This document shows positions 35,245 through 47,105 of a stretch of DNA of 64,000 bases, in pieces. A program made the position numbers and the translations under genes. The stretch spans positions 6,993,546 to 7,057,545 of the forward strand of contig JAJEKV010000009.1 of NCBI GenBank assembly GCA_021234155.1, read 5' to 3'. The notes under the pieces were generated by a model, which saw nothing but the letters and a program-made list of their open reading frames with translations, was not told the DNA's origin and made no database searches. The number at the start of each line of letters is the position of its first letter. Positions within the stretch are counted from its first letter, which is position 1. This DNA comes from Isoetes taiwanensis (Eukaryota > Streptophyta > Lycopodiopsida > Isoetales > Isoetaceae).

Positions 35245-35310
35245 GGCTGGTCATTTCCACTTTCAGTGCTTATTTTCTGGTCATTTCTACTTCCAGCAGA
35301 TACCCAACAT
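35245..35310. repeat. flanking repeat of gene-fragment block, right copy
   Basis: Two partial copies of a TGGTCATTTCCACTTYCAG motif, matching 32,155-32,212. See that entry. Confidence 0.4.
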
Positions 35311-35448
35311 CATTAAAATAATGATGTGAGTAAGAGGATCTTTTGTTTGAGAGAAGAATATAAGGGGTTGTGCAACATATATTAATTAGGCTTCATAGAC
35401 CAACATAAACTCTAAAATGCCCTTTAAGTTCTATTTAAATTGCCAAAC

Positions 35449-35703
35449 CACCCATGGTTTACGGGGAACTTTTTTATTGGGAAAAAGTTCTCAAGGTGCA
35501 TCAAAGATGAAGATGAGATCTTTCCATCGAAATTAAGATCACCTGAATTGGAGTCCGCTAAAATTCTCAAAAACACCCATGGTTTATAGGAAATTTTTTA
35601 TAATGGTCTAAATGGGAAAGAGTTCTTTAGATGCACTCGGAGTAAAGATAAGATCTTTCCCATCAAAATTAAGATCACCTGAATTGGAGCTCGAAATCTT
35701 AAG
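35449..35703. repeat. imperfect tandem duplication of about 127 bp
   Basis: Units at about 35,449-35,575 and 35,576-35,703 share AATTAAGATCACCTGAATTG, GAGATCTTTCC versus AAGATCTTTCC, and CACCCATGGTTTA. Diverged, non-coding. Confidence 0.75.
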
Positions 35704-37823
35704 TTATGCTCTCCTAAATCCTTAAAAACTTTTTGTGTATTACAAGCAAATTAACTTGTGATTTCGCATTCCAATTTAGATGATCTTAAGGGTATTTGGC
35801 AATTTTAGCAAAACTTAAAGGTATTTGGAGTTTTTCATATTTATTTATACAAGAAATAAATAACGGTGGCCAAGATCGCGGCGAACATTTCTCTAGTTCC
35901 AAACCTGTGGGATTGGACCCACTATTAACGTCCAACATTTGATGGCAACGCATTGGAACTGCCACTCTTATTGTTAGTGCATTATGTAGAAACTCAGGAA
36001 TTTGTAGTTGTGAAACTGTAGATATTTCATTCGCTGAAGAGGAGAGAATAGAGAATGGAATAGTATTACATCCAATTGAGAATGAGTTGGTGTAGGAGAT
36101 TCAATTAAGGGCAATGTGGGACAGGTGAACATTTCATTGTTGGCACGATTTTCAATTTGGGAACAACAATTTAGTTATGTGATTTTATATAGCCAGTTAT
36201 GAATTGCTAGTCGTGGAACTGCATTTAAGCTCTATGCACCTTAGTTAGAGTTAGAGGCAAATCCTGCATTATCAAACTCTTTCACTTCAAATTGCACCTT
36301 GCCCATTCTCTTTCTAAGATTTGTATGTGGTTCCTTCATATTTATATGGTTGTGCCATAGAACCACGAAAGGTTTCAAATAATTTGAAGAGAAACTTTAG
36401 TAAAACTATCATTGTTGCCTTGAATAATTCTACCTGCAGCAAATTTTCCAGAGCTAGATCTACCGGATTAGAAGGGAATGAGAATTTTCCAGCAAGCTGC
36501 TCTTTGCATGATGCGACAAAATAGCTAATCCAAAAAGCTCATGGACACCTAAAGCGGCTATTCATAACAATTGTTCAATGATGCAAATAAACTATGGGTA
36601 TTTCCTGTAGCTATAAAGTAGAGAATGTGCAAACTTTTACACTATTTTGCAGATCTACAGGAAAACACATTCTCTATGTTCGTTCATGCTTATGGGAATA
36701 TCAACATTGCATACGAACCTATTAACTACATAACCTTTTACCTATCATGGTAAACAACCCCCATAGCTGAAAATGTCATAAAATAAAATGGCAAGTTCTC
36801 AAGTTGTTCCTATCATAGTAATGCAACTTTAAATTCCCATTCTTAGTCCCCAATGCACTGGCCCAAACTTATGCCATAGGAACTACAACACGCCCCCCAA
36901 TGCTCATATTTTAGTTCGACTCCTCAGGTTGTGCAAAACCCTTACTCCTTTAACGCTAAGTTCTTAGATTTGTTCCTAGGGCCAAGAAAAAAAAAAAAAA
37001 AACCATTCACTACCACTAAAATGCTTTTACATAACCTTATTGTACAACTTAAAAGTAGACAATAAAGAAACGTACTAAGATGGTTTAACCCACCAATGCT
37101 AGGCCTTCTAAATGTGAATTTATCTTCTTCCTAGGCAGAGGGACTGCACTAGCAGTATATTGAAGGCACCCTTTTGCTATCAAAATCAAAACAAAAGAGG
37201 GAAAAGGTGACAAAAAAGAAGAAACCAGCCAAATAAAGAACACAGGTGCTTAAGACAACCGCCTAGGATTAAGTGGTATAGGTTTAATCCACAAATTTAA
37301 GGCATTGAATGGCTACCATTTTGAAGTACCTGAAATACATATTGATCATATTTTGACAACGCCAAAAATGCTCCACAAGTCAAAGGACGTTTTTGCTCCG
37401 AATCTACTCAAATCCATAATTTAAGGTGGAATTTCGCACCAATCCCCTACCAAATAGTGCTAAAAAAACCAATTTCCTATATGCCAACAAAGGATCACAT
37501 GAAGAGATGCGTTCTCTGTGTCCCGAGAAAAAAGGAAACTGTTTCATTGGAAATTATTTTCATGGTGTCCTATGTTCATCCTCTGCAACCTGCTTGGTGC
37601 AGAACCATCATTCTCGACGTCCCTAGATGGAAGAACAGGGACAGGTTTCATTGGAGCATCTTCCGATGGCATCATCCGCAACACTGTTGTTTAAAGACAC
37701 AGGACCCCTACTTGAACACGATTGACCATACAACAAAGCAAAGTAGATACCCCTCCCCTCCAAAAGTCGCTACTCTTTACATGTTGTACAAAAAAATTTG
37801 TGCATGTGAAAAATAATTTAATG

Positions 37824-40800
37824 TTATGCTTCTTGGGTTATCTCTGGCCTGATGCAAACTAAGTCCTCTAACTTATTGCCATCGATCTTGTACATTGTGA
37901 CCCCTTCCATTGCATTGTAGTGTTCCTGGGCTTCTTGTCTTAATTCCTTTATTGACATGGCTTCCCATTTGTTGTATTCTGAGTGCTTTCTTCTTTCACT
38001 CATGTCTGGAGCCCCTGATAGTGGACCATTCCTAGAAGAAGCAGCCCAGACTTTGCAAGACTTGAAAGGCCCACGACTGTCTGGATGACTATTTGGCTGT
38101 CTTTTCACTTTTATTGCAGCAGCATATGCATCAGAAAGCATTGATCTCGGTGGCACTACTGACCAATCCTGCTTTCTTTCCTTTCTCATTGGAGAATGTA
38201 ATCGCATTACCTGCAGACAATTAGATCAGCCTCTAATAATTTTCTGTTGCGTAGTAAGGCACTGCTTGGATGAGACAAAAAAATTCAAAAGATTTAAAGA
38301 CAACATAAACACTTGCTCAAGTTCAATTATCAAACTCTATACAATTTTATCACATGTAGCTGAAGGGCTTACACCAAGACATTCAAGAAGTTGGTAGTAT
38401 GCTCTTCCTTGTAATGGATTGTGACCATCTCGAGGAGCAGAAAAATAGCGCGTCCTAGAAGAGAACCTAAGTTATCACAGAGAACCTTTTAAATCCACAG
38501 GCAAAAGGACTAACCATTTCGTGTATCCCGGATCGACGGTGAAACCATACATATCGACAGTGTCACAAATTGACAAGGCAAGCTCTAGAGACTTGATACC
38601 TGTACCTTTGGCTCCCCTCCGAAATACCACCCCTTGGAAAAGATAAACAGGATTAGGGAGTTGCTGCAGAAAAAAAGGCTTTGTTAATTCCAGCTCTGAA
38701 ATTATATTTGTTTCCATTCAATTTAGTGAGAAGCAAGACCAGGAAAACCTATAAGAATGGATGGACATAGGAAAATAACTACCTTAATCATTGTATTAAA
38801 ATCTCGATGAATCACACTCTTTATAATAAGCACTTCACTATCTGCATACAAAGTGGAAGGGATTTACGTAATGAACCACTCAAATTTCCCGACTTATGTA
38901 TGCAACCCGTACCAGACCCATTCATAACTTCAAGCATGTGTCTTGCCACACCTCTGGCAACAAGTCGGAAATCCCTTTTCAGGCCCACATACTTGGCATA
39001 TTTCTGCATGTTTAAGAAGCCAGTATTAGGCATAACTGCAAATTGAAACATTAAATTCAACAGCAACATGAGAACATGGATATGCATTCCAACCCAAAGA
39101 CCTCGTTTACAGGAGCCTCATTGTCACGGATGACAATATCATGTGCATCTATCTCATGTCCAAATTGAGTTTTCAAAAGATCCCCTGAATTTCCAACCAC
39201 AGCACATGTGGAAAACTGACGTGGCCAAAATGGTGGCTTTGGCGGAAGCACAAGTCTTAATTGCTCCTCACACAAGCTCATGTTGTAACATTTATTTGAT
39301 CCTCTGCAGCACACATTTATTGGAGTATATCTGGTCAGTCCGACCCCCTCAAAAGGATAAAAAAAAAAAACAAATTGGAGCGACAGTTCTTACAATTGTG
39401 CTATCCGTTTGGCAGCATAATCAAGCCATCCATCTGGCCGAGAGTCTAGATATTCCCTTGTCAGAATAGTAGTCACGTTGCGGTACTGTTTCAAAAAGAC
39501 TATAGTCAGGAATTTGAAAAGTTGTTTCTGGATTCATCAGTCCAGCTGTCAAATCTTTACCTGTTCCCAGAGAAGCAGTGTATCACATACATCAAATTCA
39601 TACTCCAAAGGCTCATAAACCTTGAATTGTTTATTATACTGTATACAAGAATTCAATAAGTGAGCTGGTTGTAAGGAGAAAATAGAGTGATTATTGTAAG
39701 AGTCTTAAAACAGCTTACCCAGGTACTATTTGTTCCTTCTGGATATTTGAGCACAATCTTGCAAGAATCTTTTATTGCTGCAGTTAGACCGAGGCCATTC
39801 CTATTCTGCATGGAATAAGAATACTAGTTACATTGTATTATCTTGTTTCACTATAAACAGTTTCATTGGATTTGCTCATTAAATGCATCATTTAACAGCT
39901 GTTGAAACGCATTTCATTATAACTACAATGTGCACAAAATCAAAGGTGAACTGGAATAATGGACCTAGTTCAAATTAAGACAGAGACAAATGGTAAGTAT
40001 AAAAGGTGAATTGCACTAACTATATGTATATCTTACTAAGATGGTTGGCTGTTTTCATGTGGCATGATCATTTACATGTTTCTATGTAAGCAATCCTTCA
40101 CTGCAAACCAGTTCAACATAAGAAATAAGACACTTGAAACAAAAGTGTGAACTGGAAGCAGCCATCTAAGGACATGACAAACCAGAACAAAGATAGACTA
40201 TCTGTTCATTTCCTAGGATGGTTGACCGTTGTTTGCTATAAATTGTGCACATGCCAATACAACTGCATATACTGCCAAGCAGTTCAAATAGAATCAATTT
40301 GCAAATCAATCTAAGTGGTCAGTAATAGTATATATAATTTTCAAAACCTGCAAAAGTCAGAGCTTAATCCTTACAACACACTGCTTGACCCTCTGTTGTA
40401 AAGAATCCAGATGTTGATTCACATTGACCCTAATAAACTCTGCATCTTTAGTTGAGCTCAATTTCATCAAATCTGCAGACATATCCAAATTCAGCTTCAA
40501 CGTTATAGAAAAATATATTGCATTCTTGAGGCTCTAAGCGTTCAAGCCTGATGCAAAAGATTGTTATTCTACTTTCTATAAATTGGTATTCAATAGAACT
40601 ATATCTGGAAGGTTCGTTTCGGCACACTAAAATTATAAGAAGAGACAACGAAGAGAGGCAAACACAAACAGTTGTAACATTTGAGCTACTGCATTTTCAC
40701 AGTAAACGCGATTTTCTTCCGCCCAGTTCAGGGCCTTCAATATTCGTTTAAGATCTCGCATTTAAACAACACGGTCTAAAACAAACGAACTTACCTGGGA

Positions 40801-40903
40801 AAACCAGCCATTTTTGTGCTAGAACAGCAATGCAGACGATGGTAAACAATATGGTCAGCAACAAGGGTACTGAAGAAGAGCGTTTCTGCGATTTAAGCGC
40901 CAT
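37824..40903 (-). CDS. sialyltransferase-like protein, GT29 family, 11 exons, intact
   Basis: Minus strand. Exons by GT-AG signals: 40,795-40,903; 40,375-40,472; 39,719-39,805; 39,561-39,638; 39,394-39,485; 39,102-39,303; 38,913-39,003; 38,783-38,841; 38,515-38,663; 38,373-38,454; 37,824-38,210. They total 1,434 bp (477 codons plus stop) with all phases joining and no internal stop. The protein is type II: a short basic N-terminus, then a membrane anchor ([18 protein letters not shown]). The sialyl motif L region has [20 protein letters not shown] and [12 protein letters not shown]. The motif S region has [20 protein letters not shown]. Motif III/VS-like [19 protein letters not shown] follows. 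Plant homologues (SIA1/MGP2 type, about the same length) are Golgi proteins. They probably transfer Kdo-like sugars in pectin rather than sialic acid, which plants are not known to make; substrate here is inferred. It appears to be the window's only intact host gene. Confidence 0.93.
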
Positions 40904-41037
40904 GCTTGTATTGTAATCGGATCTTCCGCATTATGTATCTTATGCCAAAGTATCAGAAATTGCTTTTCTGCTACGCCGGATTCTGCAATAAAATTCCAAT
41001 TCAACTTATACCTATAAAGCATTAAAATTCATGTTTA

Positions 41038-41255
41038 CAAGGTGATGTGGGTGTTTCCATCCGGTGGTGGTTTTGTACCAGGGAAAGTTCTAGTCGAGGA
41101 AATTCCACGAGGGAATTTCTCGAGGCGGAGCCGCCACACGAGGCGGCGCCCAAGCGGCAAAGCCACAGCGCCCTCGAGTCTGGCGGCCTGCCGAGAGAAT
41201 ATTCCAAGGGAATATTCCAAGACAGAGAACTTTCCCTTACGTAATGCACACCTAG
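41038..41255. repeat. foldback-like element upstream of the sialyltransferase-like gene
   Basis: An arm with GGGAAAGTTCT near 41,079 is answered by AGAACTTTCCC near 41,226. Inner GGAATTTC/GAATATTCC pairs enclose a GC-rich core (GAGGCGGAGCCGCC, GAGGCGGCGCCC). The layout and the lead-in GGTGGTTTTGTACCAGGGAA resemble the element at 417 (GGTGGATTTGTGCTAGGTAA). It starts about 135 bp upstream of the gene's ATG and could influence its promoter. Confidence 0.5.
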
Positions 41256-41889
41256 GCAGAATTACGAACAAAAAAAATTTGCTGAACAGAGGACCGGAAG
41301 GGCTATGGCAGAAACGTTTCCCTTGAATGGAGGACCGGATTGGCTATCGCAGAAACTTTTCCCTTGAACTACTATGCCTAAAAACCGGGTGTATGCATTT
41401 TGTTAGGGCTTTGATTTGCGGTGGTAACGCAGCTTGGACGCGCCATTGCTACCCGAGATCTACGCTTCTATCATTGCTGAAATGCTTCTATCATTGCCAT
41501 CGGAGCTTCTAATGCATGCATGTAACAGGGAAAAAATGCAGGAACATGGAATCGAAGGCATGAAATGTCACAAAAAAGAAACGAAAGTTAAGAAATAGAT
41601 TTGCAAAAGAAACCTCTGGCTTTCTTAAATGAAGAAGCTCTCCGGTTGCTCTCTGGCTCTCTGCTATTTAGACTGCTCTACTTCAAACATCCGACAAGAG
41701 TGCATCACTTTGGTTTGCCCTCCTTAGCTATGCTGGCTTCAGAAGAAGAGATTTGAAGGAAGGGTCGCCAGAAGAGCTAATCGCCATAGCCACAAAATAC
41801 GGGCGGCGCCGCTATACACAGGCGGAGAGAGCATTGCGCGGGATAAAATCAGCAGAAAAATGCAGTAATTCTACCTAGGTGTGCATTAC
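41241..41889. mobile_element. 649-bp segment with 25-bp terminal inverted repeats
   Basis: 41,241-41,265 (GTAATGCACACCTAGGCAGA + ATTAC) and 41,865-41,889 are reverse complements with one mismatch in 25. Nothing inside codes. It looks like a non-autonomous DNA transposon, or two foldback ends in opposite orientation. A 41-bp tandem repeat (GGACCGGA...TTTCCCTTGAA) lies inside at 41,290-41,370. Confidence 0.6.
41290..41370. repeat. 41-bp tandem repeat, two copies
   Basis: Units at 41,290 and 41,331 share AGGACCGGA, GGCTATSGCAGAAAC and TTTCCCTTGAA, with a few differences. Confidence 0.8.
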
Positions 41890-42189
41890 ATTGACTTTCA
41901 TCCGTGGTTGGCTTCCAGAATATCTCATAATAACAGGGTTTCTTTTGCATTTTTTACCCTTTAAAAAAAATAGAATAGAATAGAATGTGTTATTTTATCT
42001 TCCAAGGAGACCAATTGGTCTATGGGACCAAACAAAAAGAGCAGCAAGCATATTACTGTCGGGATTAAAAAGCCCCCGCCCGAAGGGTTTTCGAGAGAAA
42101 AGCCTTAGTAATAATAAGTATGCTGATATATTGTACAATTGTATAGGACAATTCAATACTGCCCTAGTGGACACACTTGAGTCCGTGTA
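41890..42189. other. no gene recognised
   Basis: Short AT-rich stretch between the TIR element and a LINE fragment; no feature supported. Confidence 0.4.
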
Positions 42190-42850
42190 TCTATAAGCTC
42201 ATGAAGGTATGATCCCAACAAGCCCACGAAGGTCGTGTTAAAGACCACATGTAGCAGTTGGTCAGGCACAACTAACTGAGCATATCGTGCCCGGATATGA
42301 TCGAATGCTAGGCAGGTTTGAAGGGCGTGGCGTTCATCCTCAATGGCGCCACGTTGGCAACACTAACAGATCATGTCCTCCCGTGCTTCCCAAGTCCATC
42401 GGCCTGTCTCAATGCGGAGGCGATCCACACCCATGCAAATGGAAGCTATCAGTCTGCACTTCTTCATGGGCAAATGGATGCGTAAATAGTGTTTGCGGGC
42501 CTCATGTGAGCTTGGAATTGACTTGCTGCTGATAGTATGCCATCTTGACATGTGTCAGAGCATCTGCATCCAGAGCTTGCCAAGGAAGCACGCATCAAGG
42601 TACTGCCTCAATACATCATGATCCTTTTTTGTCCATACCTGCATGCATCTAACCACTGAGCTTGCTTGTCCTTCCAGCAGGCTTTGAGGCACTGTGAACC
42701 CATTGCTATGGCTAAATCAAGATTGGGCAAATGGGCATCACCCATACTAACTACCTTCTGGAAGTAAATGGTATGACGATCCGGTGCAGCCCTCTGAAGC
42801 AGTTGAAAATTTATCTCCTGAAGCAGGATCTAATATGGAACTATGGACTC
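42190..42850 (-). mobile_element. LINE fragment related to the 16.5-21.3 kb LINE
   Basis: The minus strand reads RLRIETGRWTWEAREDMIC, then CCQ and IEDERHALQTCLAFDHIRAR. This matches RIETCSW...CQCCQDEHHALQECPAYTHIRA of the LINE at 20.8 kb. Upstream it reads QRAAPDRHTIYFQKVVS and KACWKDKQAQWLDAC in broken frames. Only the C-terminal part of ORF2 remains. Confidence 0.7.
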
Positions 42851-44230
42851 TTTTTTTTTTTTTGAAAGAGAAAGAATGAAGCTTTTTAATCATTAATTAT
42901 GGAAAACAATTACATTAGAGATTTGGTACATAATCAAGAAGATAATGTCCACAATCTCGTAATAGTTTAAACAAGAGATTAAGATATATTAAGATAGATA
43001 AGCAATGTGCATGAAATTTGCCCTTATCCTAAATCAAAAAGGCATCACAACCATATGCTTTTTGAAAAATCAAAATGAGGTTCAAAATATCAAGGGTTGA
43101 GTTCAGCTTCAGCAAATCGATGATGTAATGTTTTGGTACAGCAAAAAAGTCAACTCCCCTGTAAAGATACTATAGAGCCACTGCACCTGTGAACATATCT
43201 ATAAAGGAGTCAGAAGTTATAAGAGTCTAGGAAATGAAAGTGGTCTCGAATTTGTGGCTGATAAATAGGGATTTGGTTATCTCTCCAGTCAACAATTTCC
43301 ATCAATCTCACTGCATTACATGTGGCCATCAAATGGATCATCGTGCCATAACAATCAGCTCTTCCCCTATTGTAATAATAACTTTCTCTGTAGAACTCAA
43401 ATTGTGCATCTGTCATGTTCTGACTGTTATTATGGATTAGAAGTGCGCTGCGACGAATCCACGGCGACGTCATTTGCGACGAGCGGGAAACGTTATTAAA
43501 GCGTGTGCATGCGACGTTTGATGTCCTTGTTACGTCGCTAAGACGTCGCAAACGACGTCGCAAACTGCCTATTCTGTAGTAGTGTTTCCTTACAAAATTC
43601 CTCTGTCAAAGCACTTCATGTATTGGGATCTCACTTGATCTTTCCATCAATTTCCCCTTAATTGTCCCTGTCCAAAGGCTGTAATCACGGTTGTTCTGAA
43701 AGCAATGTGTTTGATCACTGACCTGACCTCTGTATAACCTTTCTTCTTCCATATCATATTGAAGATCAAGCTTGTGCTTGCAGTTCCTCAGATAATCTAG
43801 CATCAAGAATATTAGTGTTAGCAAATTCATCATGACATTAAAGTCTATAACATTTAAATAAACCAATAAATTCTCCAACTTGATTCCATTTATTGTCAAA
43901 ATGTTGCTCTTCATTTTTAGTTTCATGAGCAGATGCTGCAAGCTCAATGTCAAAAATAGTTTGCAATTTAATCCATACAACTGAAATATTGTGACCACCA
44001 TGCATACATCTATTTCTATGCTTCCATATATTCCAAATCATTGTGTAAAATAAAATGTTATAAAATCAATCGTCATTGATAAGAAAATCAATTATGTTCA
44101 CAGGTCTATGAATATCAAAATTTTGTTCAAACCAGTCCCAAAACCTACTAATTCTTGGGCACATAAATATATGTTCCACAGTTTCAATGGAATCTCACGA
44201 AATTCGATGCATCTTTGCTTGCATTAAAAA
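42851..44230 (-). mobile_element. LINE 3' region with poly(A), second family
   Basis: T13 at 42,851-42,863 is the minus-strand poly(A). Near 44,000-44,200 the minus strand reads ETVEHIFMCPRISRFWDWF, then MIWNIWKHRNRCMHGG, the zf-RVT and C-terminal block of plant L1-type LINEs. Frames are broken. A CACTA-like transposon end lies within at 43,437-43,584. The 5' boundary is approximate. Confidence 0.7.
43437..43584. mobile_element. CACTA-like DNA transposon terminus with subterminal repeats
   Basis: The right end, read on the minus strand, starts CACTACTACAGAATAGGCAG, a CACTA-type terminus. About 150 bp of subterminal sequence has repeated GCGACG(T) motifs in both orientations. No matching left terminus is seen, so it is a solo or truncated end. 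Confidence 0.5.
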
Positions 44231-44829
44231 TCCGTGGAACTCCTTCATGTAGTTTTGATGCAAATCCATGCAACTCTCTTCCATGCAGTTTTGAAGGTAA
44301 TCAGTGAATTTTAGATTATGCTTCTTTTTGTCATCTCAATTATATTTCTTCGTTCTTTGTTTTTCTAGGGTAAAATTGCAAAAATGGTAGCAGTATCAGG
44401 GACAAATGAGAATTCAGGTACCAAGATTCGAAAAGGTGCATCTGAATCCACTTGCAAATGGTTATGCAACAAAGAAGATCATGAAGAGGGTTGCTAAAGT
44501 TGCACAATGCATCCAATCTGAGTCTCAAATATTGCACTTGACCAGAGGAGTGTAATGGCAGCAAAATTGTTGGAGTATCCAAAAAAGGCAGTTGTCAGAG
44601 GTATGCTCCTCACAAATTTGAGAGAAAGGCTTCAAGAAGTGAAAAGCTCGAATAGCAAAGACAAATTAGCAGCTAAACATGCTCCGCTCTCTATGGTTGT
44701 AGGAAAGGATGGTGGCCTCAAACAAAAGGGATTGGCATAAAAAATACCCAAAATCTGCTCAATGTATAGTTTTTTGCTATTGTTTTTGCAAAAAAACAAC
44801 ACGTAAAGAACATGCATTGTTTTGTTCCG
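44231..44829 (+). other. unassigned region with open frame
   Basis: A plus frame at 44,555-44,740 (61 codons: MAAKLLEYPKKAVVRGMLL...) and an upstream frame starting MVAVSGTNENSGTKIRKG near 44,383 look gene-like in composition but match no family I know. A broken gene fragment is possible. Confidence 0.3.
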
Positions 44830-45287
44830 AAAATGCTAGAAACAACAGTGGTCTTCAAGTGTGGTTTCTAGATGTAAAAATTTGGTTTGGTTTTTTTAAA
44901 GTGTGGTTTTCAATCAAGTGTGATTTTTTAATGTAGTTTTCACCAATAGAAAATTTGCGTGGTTTTTAATTGGTGTGGTTTTCAAGTGTAGTTTTCATAA
45001 TAGAAAACTCATGTAGTTTTTTTTAGTGTGATTTTCAAACGTAAGAATTTGGTTAATTATATGTTGTTTTTGCTTTCAAAGTGTAGTTTTCATAGGTAGA
45101 AAACTTGTGTGGTTTTAAGTGTGTTTTTTTAAGGTAAGAAATTGGTTTCTATATGTTGTTTTTTAAGCAACCCTACATTGTTTCTTTTAAAAACATATAT
45201 GTTTTTTAAGAAACCTAATGTTGTTTCTTCAAAATTGCTAACCTTGTTTTCTTAACACATATATGTTTTCTTTTTAAATGGCTGATG
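44830..45287. repeat. T/G-rich low-complexity array, left part
   Basis: Imperfect repeats of GTGTRGTTTTCA and related words, becoming ATATGTTTTYTTT near the end. The same style resumes at 46,960-47,100, so a LINE has inserted into it. Confidence 0.6.
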
Positions 45288-46957
45288 TTTTTTTTTTTTT
45301 GAAGAATATAGGAATATATTAAACCACTAGAATGCGATCAAGTACAATGATAAGTGTGGTGCTAAGAAATGAAGTGCCCATCGTGATTCACAATCTGTAG
45401 GAATGTCGACCAAATTTCCCGCTTAACTGTGCCAGACAGGCTTGAGACTTGGTAAGCCTGCCACAACTTATGCCTCAAGATCGGAACCAAACGAAAAGGG
45501 CTAAGCACTGCATTCTGAAAGACCTTCGCTCTCCGTCTTGGGAGGTATTATGTATTCGGCACAGAAGCCAAGCTCTGCATAAATGGAACGCCTGTTGCTT
45601 GGCCACTGGCCAACTGCAAGGAAAGACTCCCAAGAGAATCTTCTGACTGCACAGTGAAGACCCAAAGAGGGCTCTCACCCAGGACCAAGCTGCCCCTACC
45701 TCTGTGCATAGGACAAAGCAATGCTCAATAGTCTCTCGACGCCTCCCACATAGAGGGCATGTTTCCGCTACCTGAGGCTTGAACCTGTGGACTCGGACAT
45801 TCACCCTGAGGCTACGGTGCAAGATCTGCCACAAAAGGGTACGGATTTTAGGAGGAGGCAATGTATTCCACGCCCACTTCCACATGGCGGGCCACTTACT
45901 CCCTGGAAGCTTAAGCGACCACTTATCCAAAAGCGACAAGCGTGTCTGGCGCTAGAAGCCCATAAACCGATGCTACAAACCGAGATGCATCAAGTCCACT
46001 ATGCGACTTCCAAACGCGATTGACTTGAGAAGACAAGCGCAATGGAATAGCATTAGCAATTCCGCCCAAGTCCGTATGTCCCAGCCAAGGAATAAATCAT
46101 TCCCTAAAAACTCCCACGACGCCCGGATGACCCTCCCAATACGATCCGCGGATGGATGTTACCCCCGCGGCAATCCATGGTGAGTACTTGGGTGTAGGGA
46201 AGAGGCCAAGGGAGATGCGAGAATCCAAGGGTACCCCAGAGAAAGGGCGATGAGGCTACCATACACCGCTAGGGTCCAATGAAAAGAGAACCTTGATCAC
46301 TTCCAGGCCTTCAGGAGACCCTTAAGAAAAGGCGAAGCATGAGAGAATGGCCACAAATCCTCAAACAGAGCCCATGGAATGGAGCGGAATTGCCGGCTTC
46401 CTAAACACAATAGAGTGGCGAAGCGGCCGTATAACAGAGTCAAACACGGGGATTGTTGCTCCACCTTTGCCGGATGAATTTTGACACGGAACCCGTGTGC
46501 AAGCGACACATCAAGCATACCTAAGCCCCCGCCTTTACGGGACTCACACACTTCCACCATGCGACCTTCATTTGTAGCCCCTCCTCATTTCCTCCCCAAA
46601 CAAAATTGCGAATGGTGTCATCCAACTCCTTAACCACACTTTACGGCGCGCAAGTATGCGGGAGGCTGCGTAAACATGAGTGCTACAAAAAGCGACTTGG
46701 CTACTGAATCCTACCAGCCATGGTGAGTTTACTTCCCCTCCACCCGGTTGGATCTTTGCTTAAGATTACGTAATGTCTCGCCCAAATTGTCCTAGCATTA
46801 ATGTCCAAGCCAAATGGTATGCCTAACAGTTTGGCGGTTTGTGTCAATGGCGATGTAAGAGCCCAAGGAGCCCGACTCAACCATGGGGGAGGAGGTTCCT
46901 CGAGTACCCACATGGCGAGCACCGACCCGGTTAAGCAAGCACCCTGAAGCTAAAGAA
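45288..46957 (-). mobile_element. 5'-truncated LINE inserted in low-complexity DNA
   Basis: T13 at 45,288-45,300 marks the poly(A) end. The minus strand at 45,475-45,939 encodes an intact zf-RVT block: WAWNTLPPPKIRTLLWQ, then CPLCGRRRETIEHCFVLC and AAWSWVRALFG. Further upstream, 46,297-46,922 holds the end of RT (LGIPFGLDINARTIWARHY and KGGGLGMLDVSLAHGFRVK). ORF2 is truncated at its 5' end and frameshifted. Right boundary approximate. Confidence 0.82.
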
Positions 46958-47105
46958 AAGGCAACCAAAATAATGTTGTTTCCTTCAAAATGTATATGTT
47001 TTCTTCAAAATTGTATATGTTTTTTTTTTAAATGGCTGACGTTGTTTCCTTCAAAACGTATACATTTTATTCAAAATTGTATATGTGTTTTTTAATTTGA
47101 GAACT
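46958..47105. repeat. T-rich low-complexity array, right part
   Basis: AATGTTGTTTCCTTCAAAA and GTATATGTTTT words repeat here, continuing the array that ends at 45,287. Confidence 0.55.

Larger units (their letters stand above)
33911..37823. other. no intact gene; scattered repeats
   Basis: AT-rich sequence downstream of the deacetylase remnant. A plus frame at 34,535-34,747 (70 codons) is unrecognised. A TATA-like CTATATAAAG occurs at about 35,219. An A-rich tract at about 36,987-37,002 may be an old retroposon tail. A plus frame at 37,457-37,816 is open for 119 codons without a recognised domain. Confidence 0.4.
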
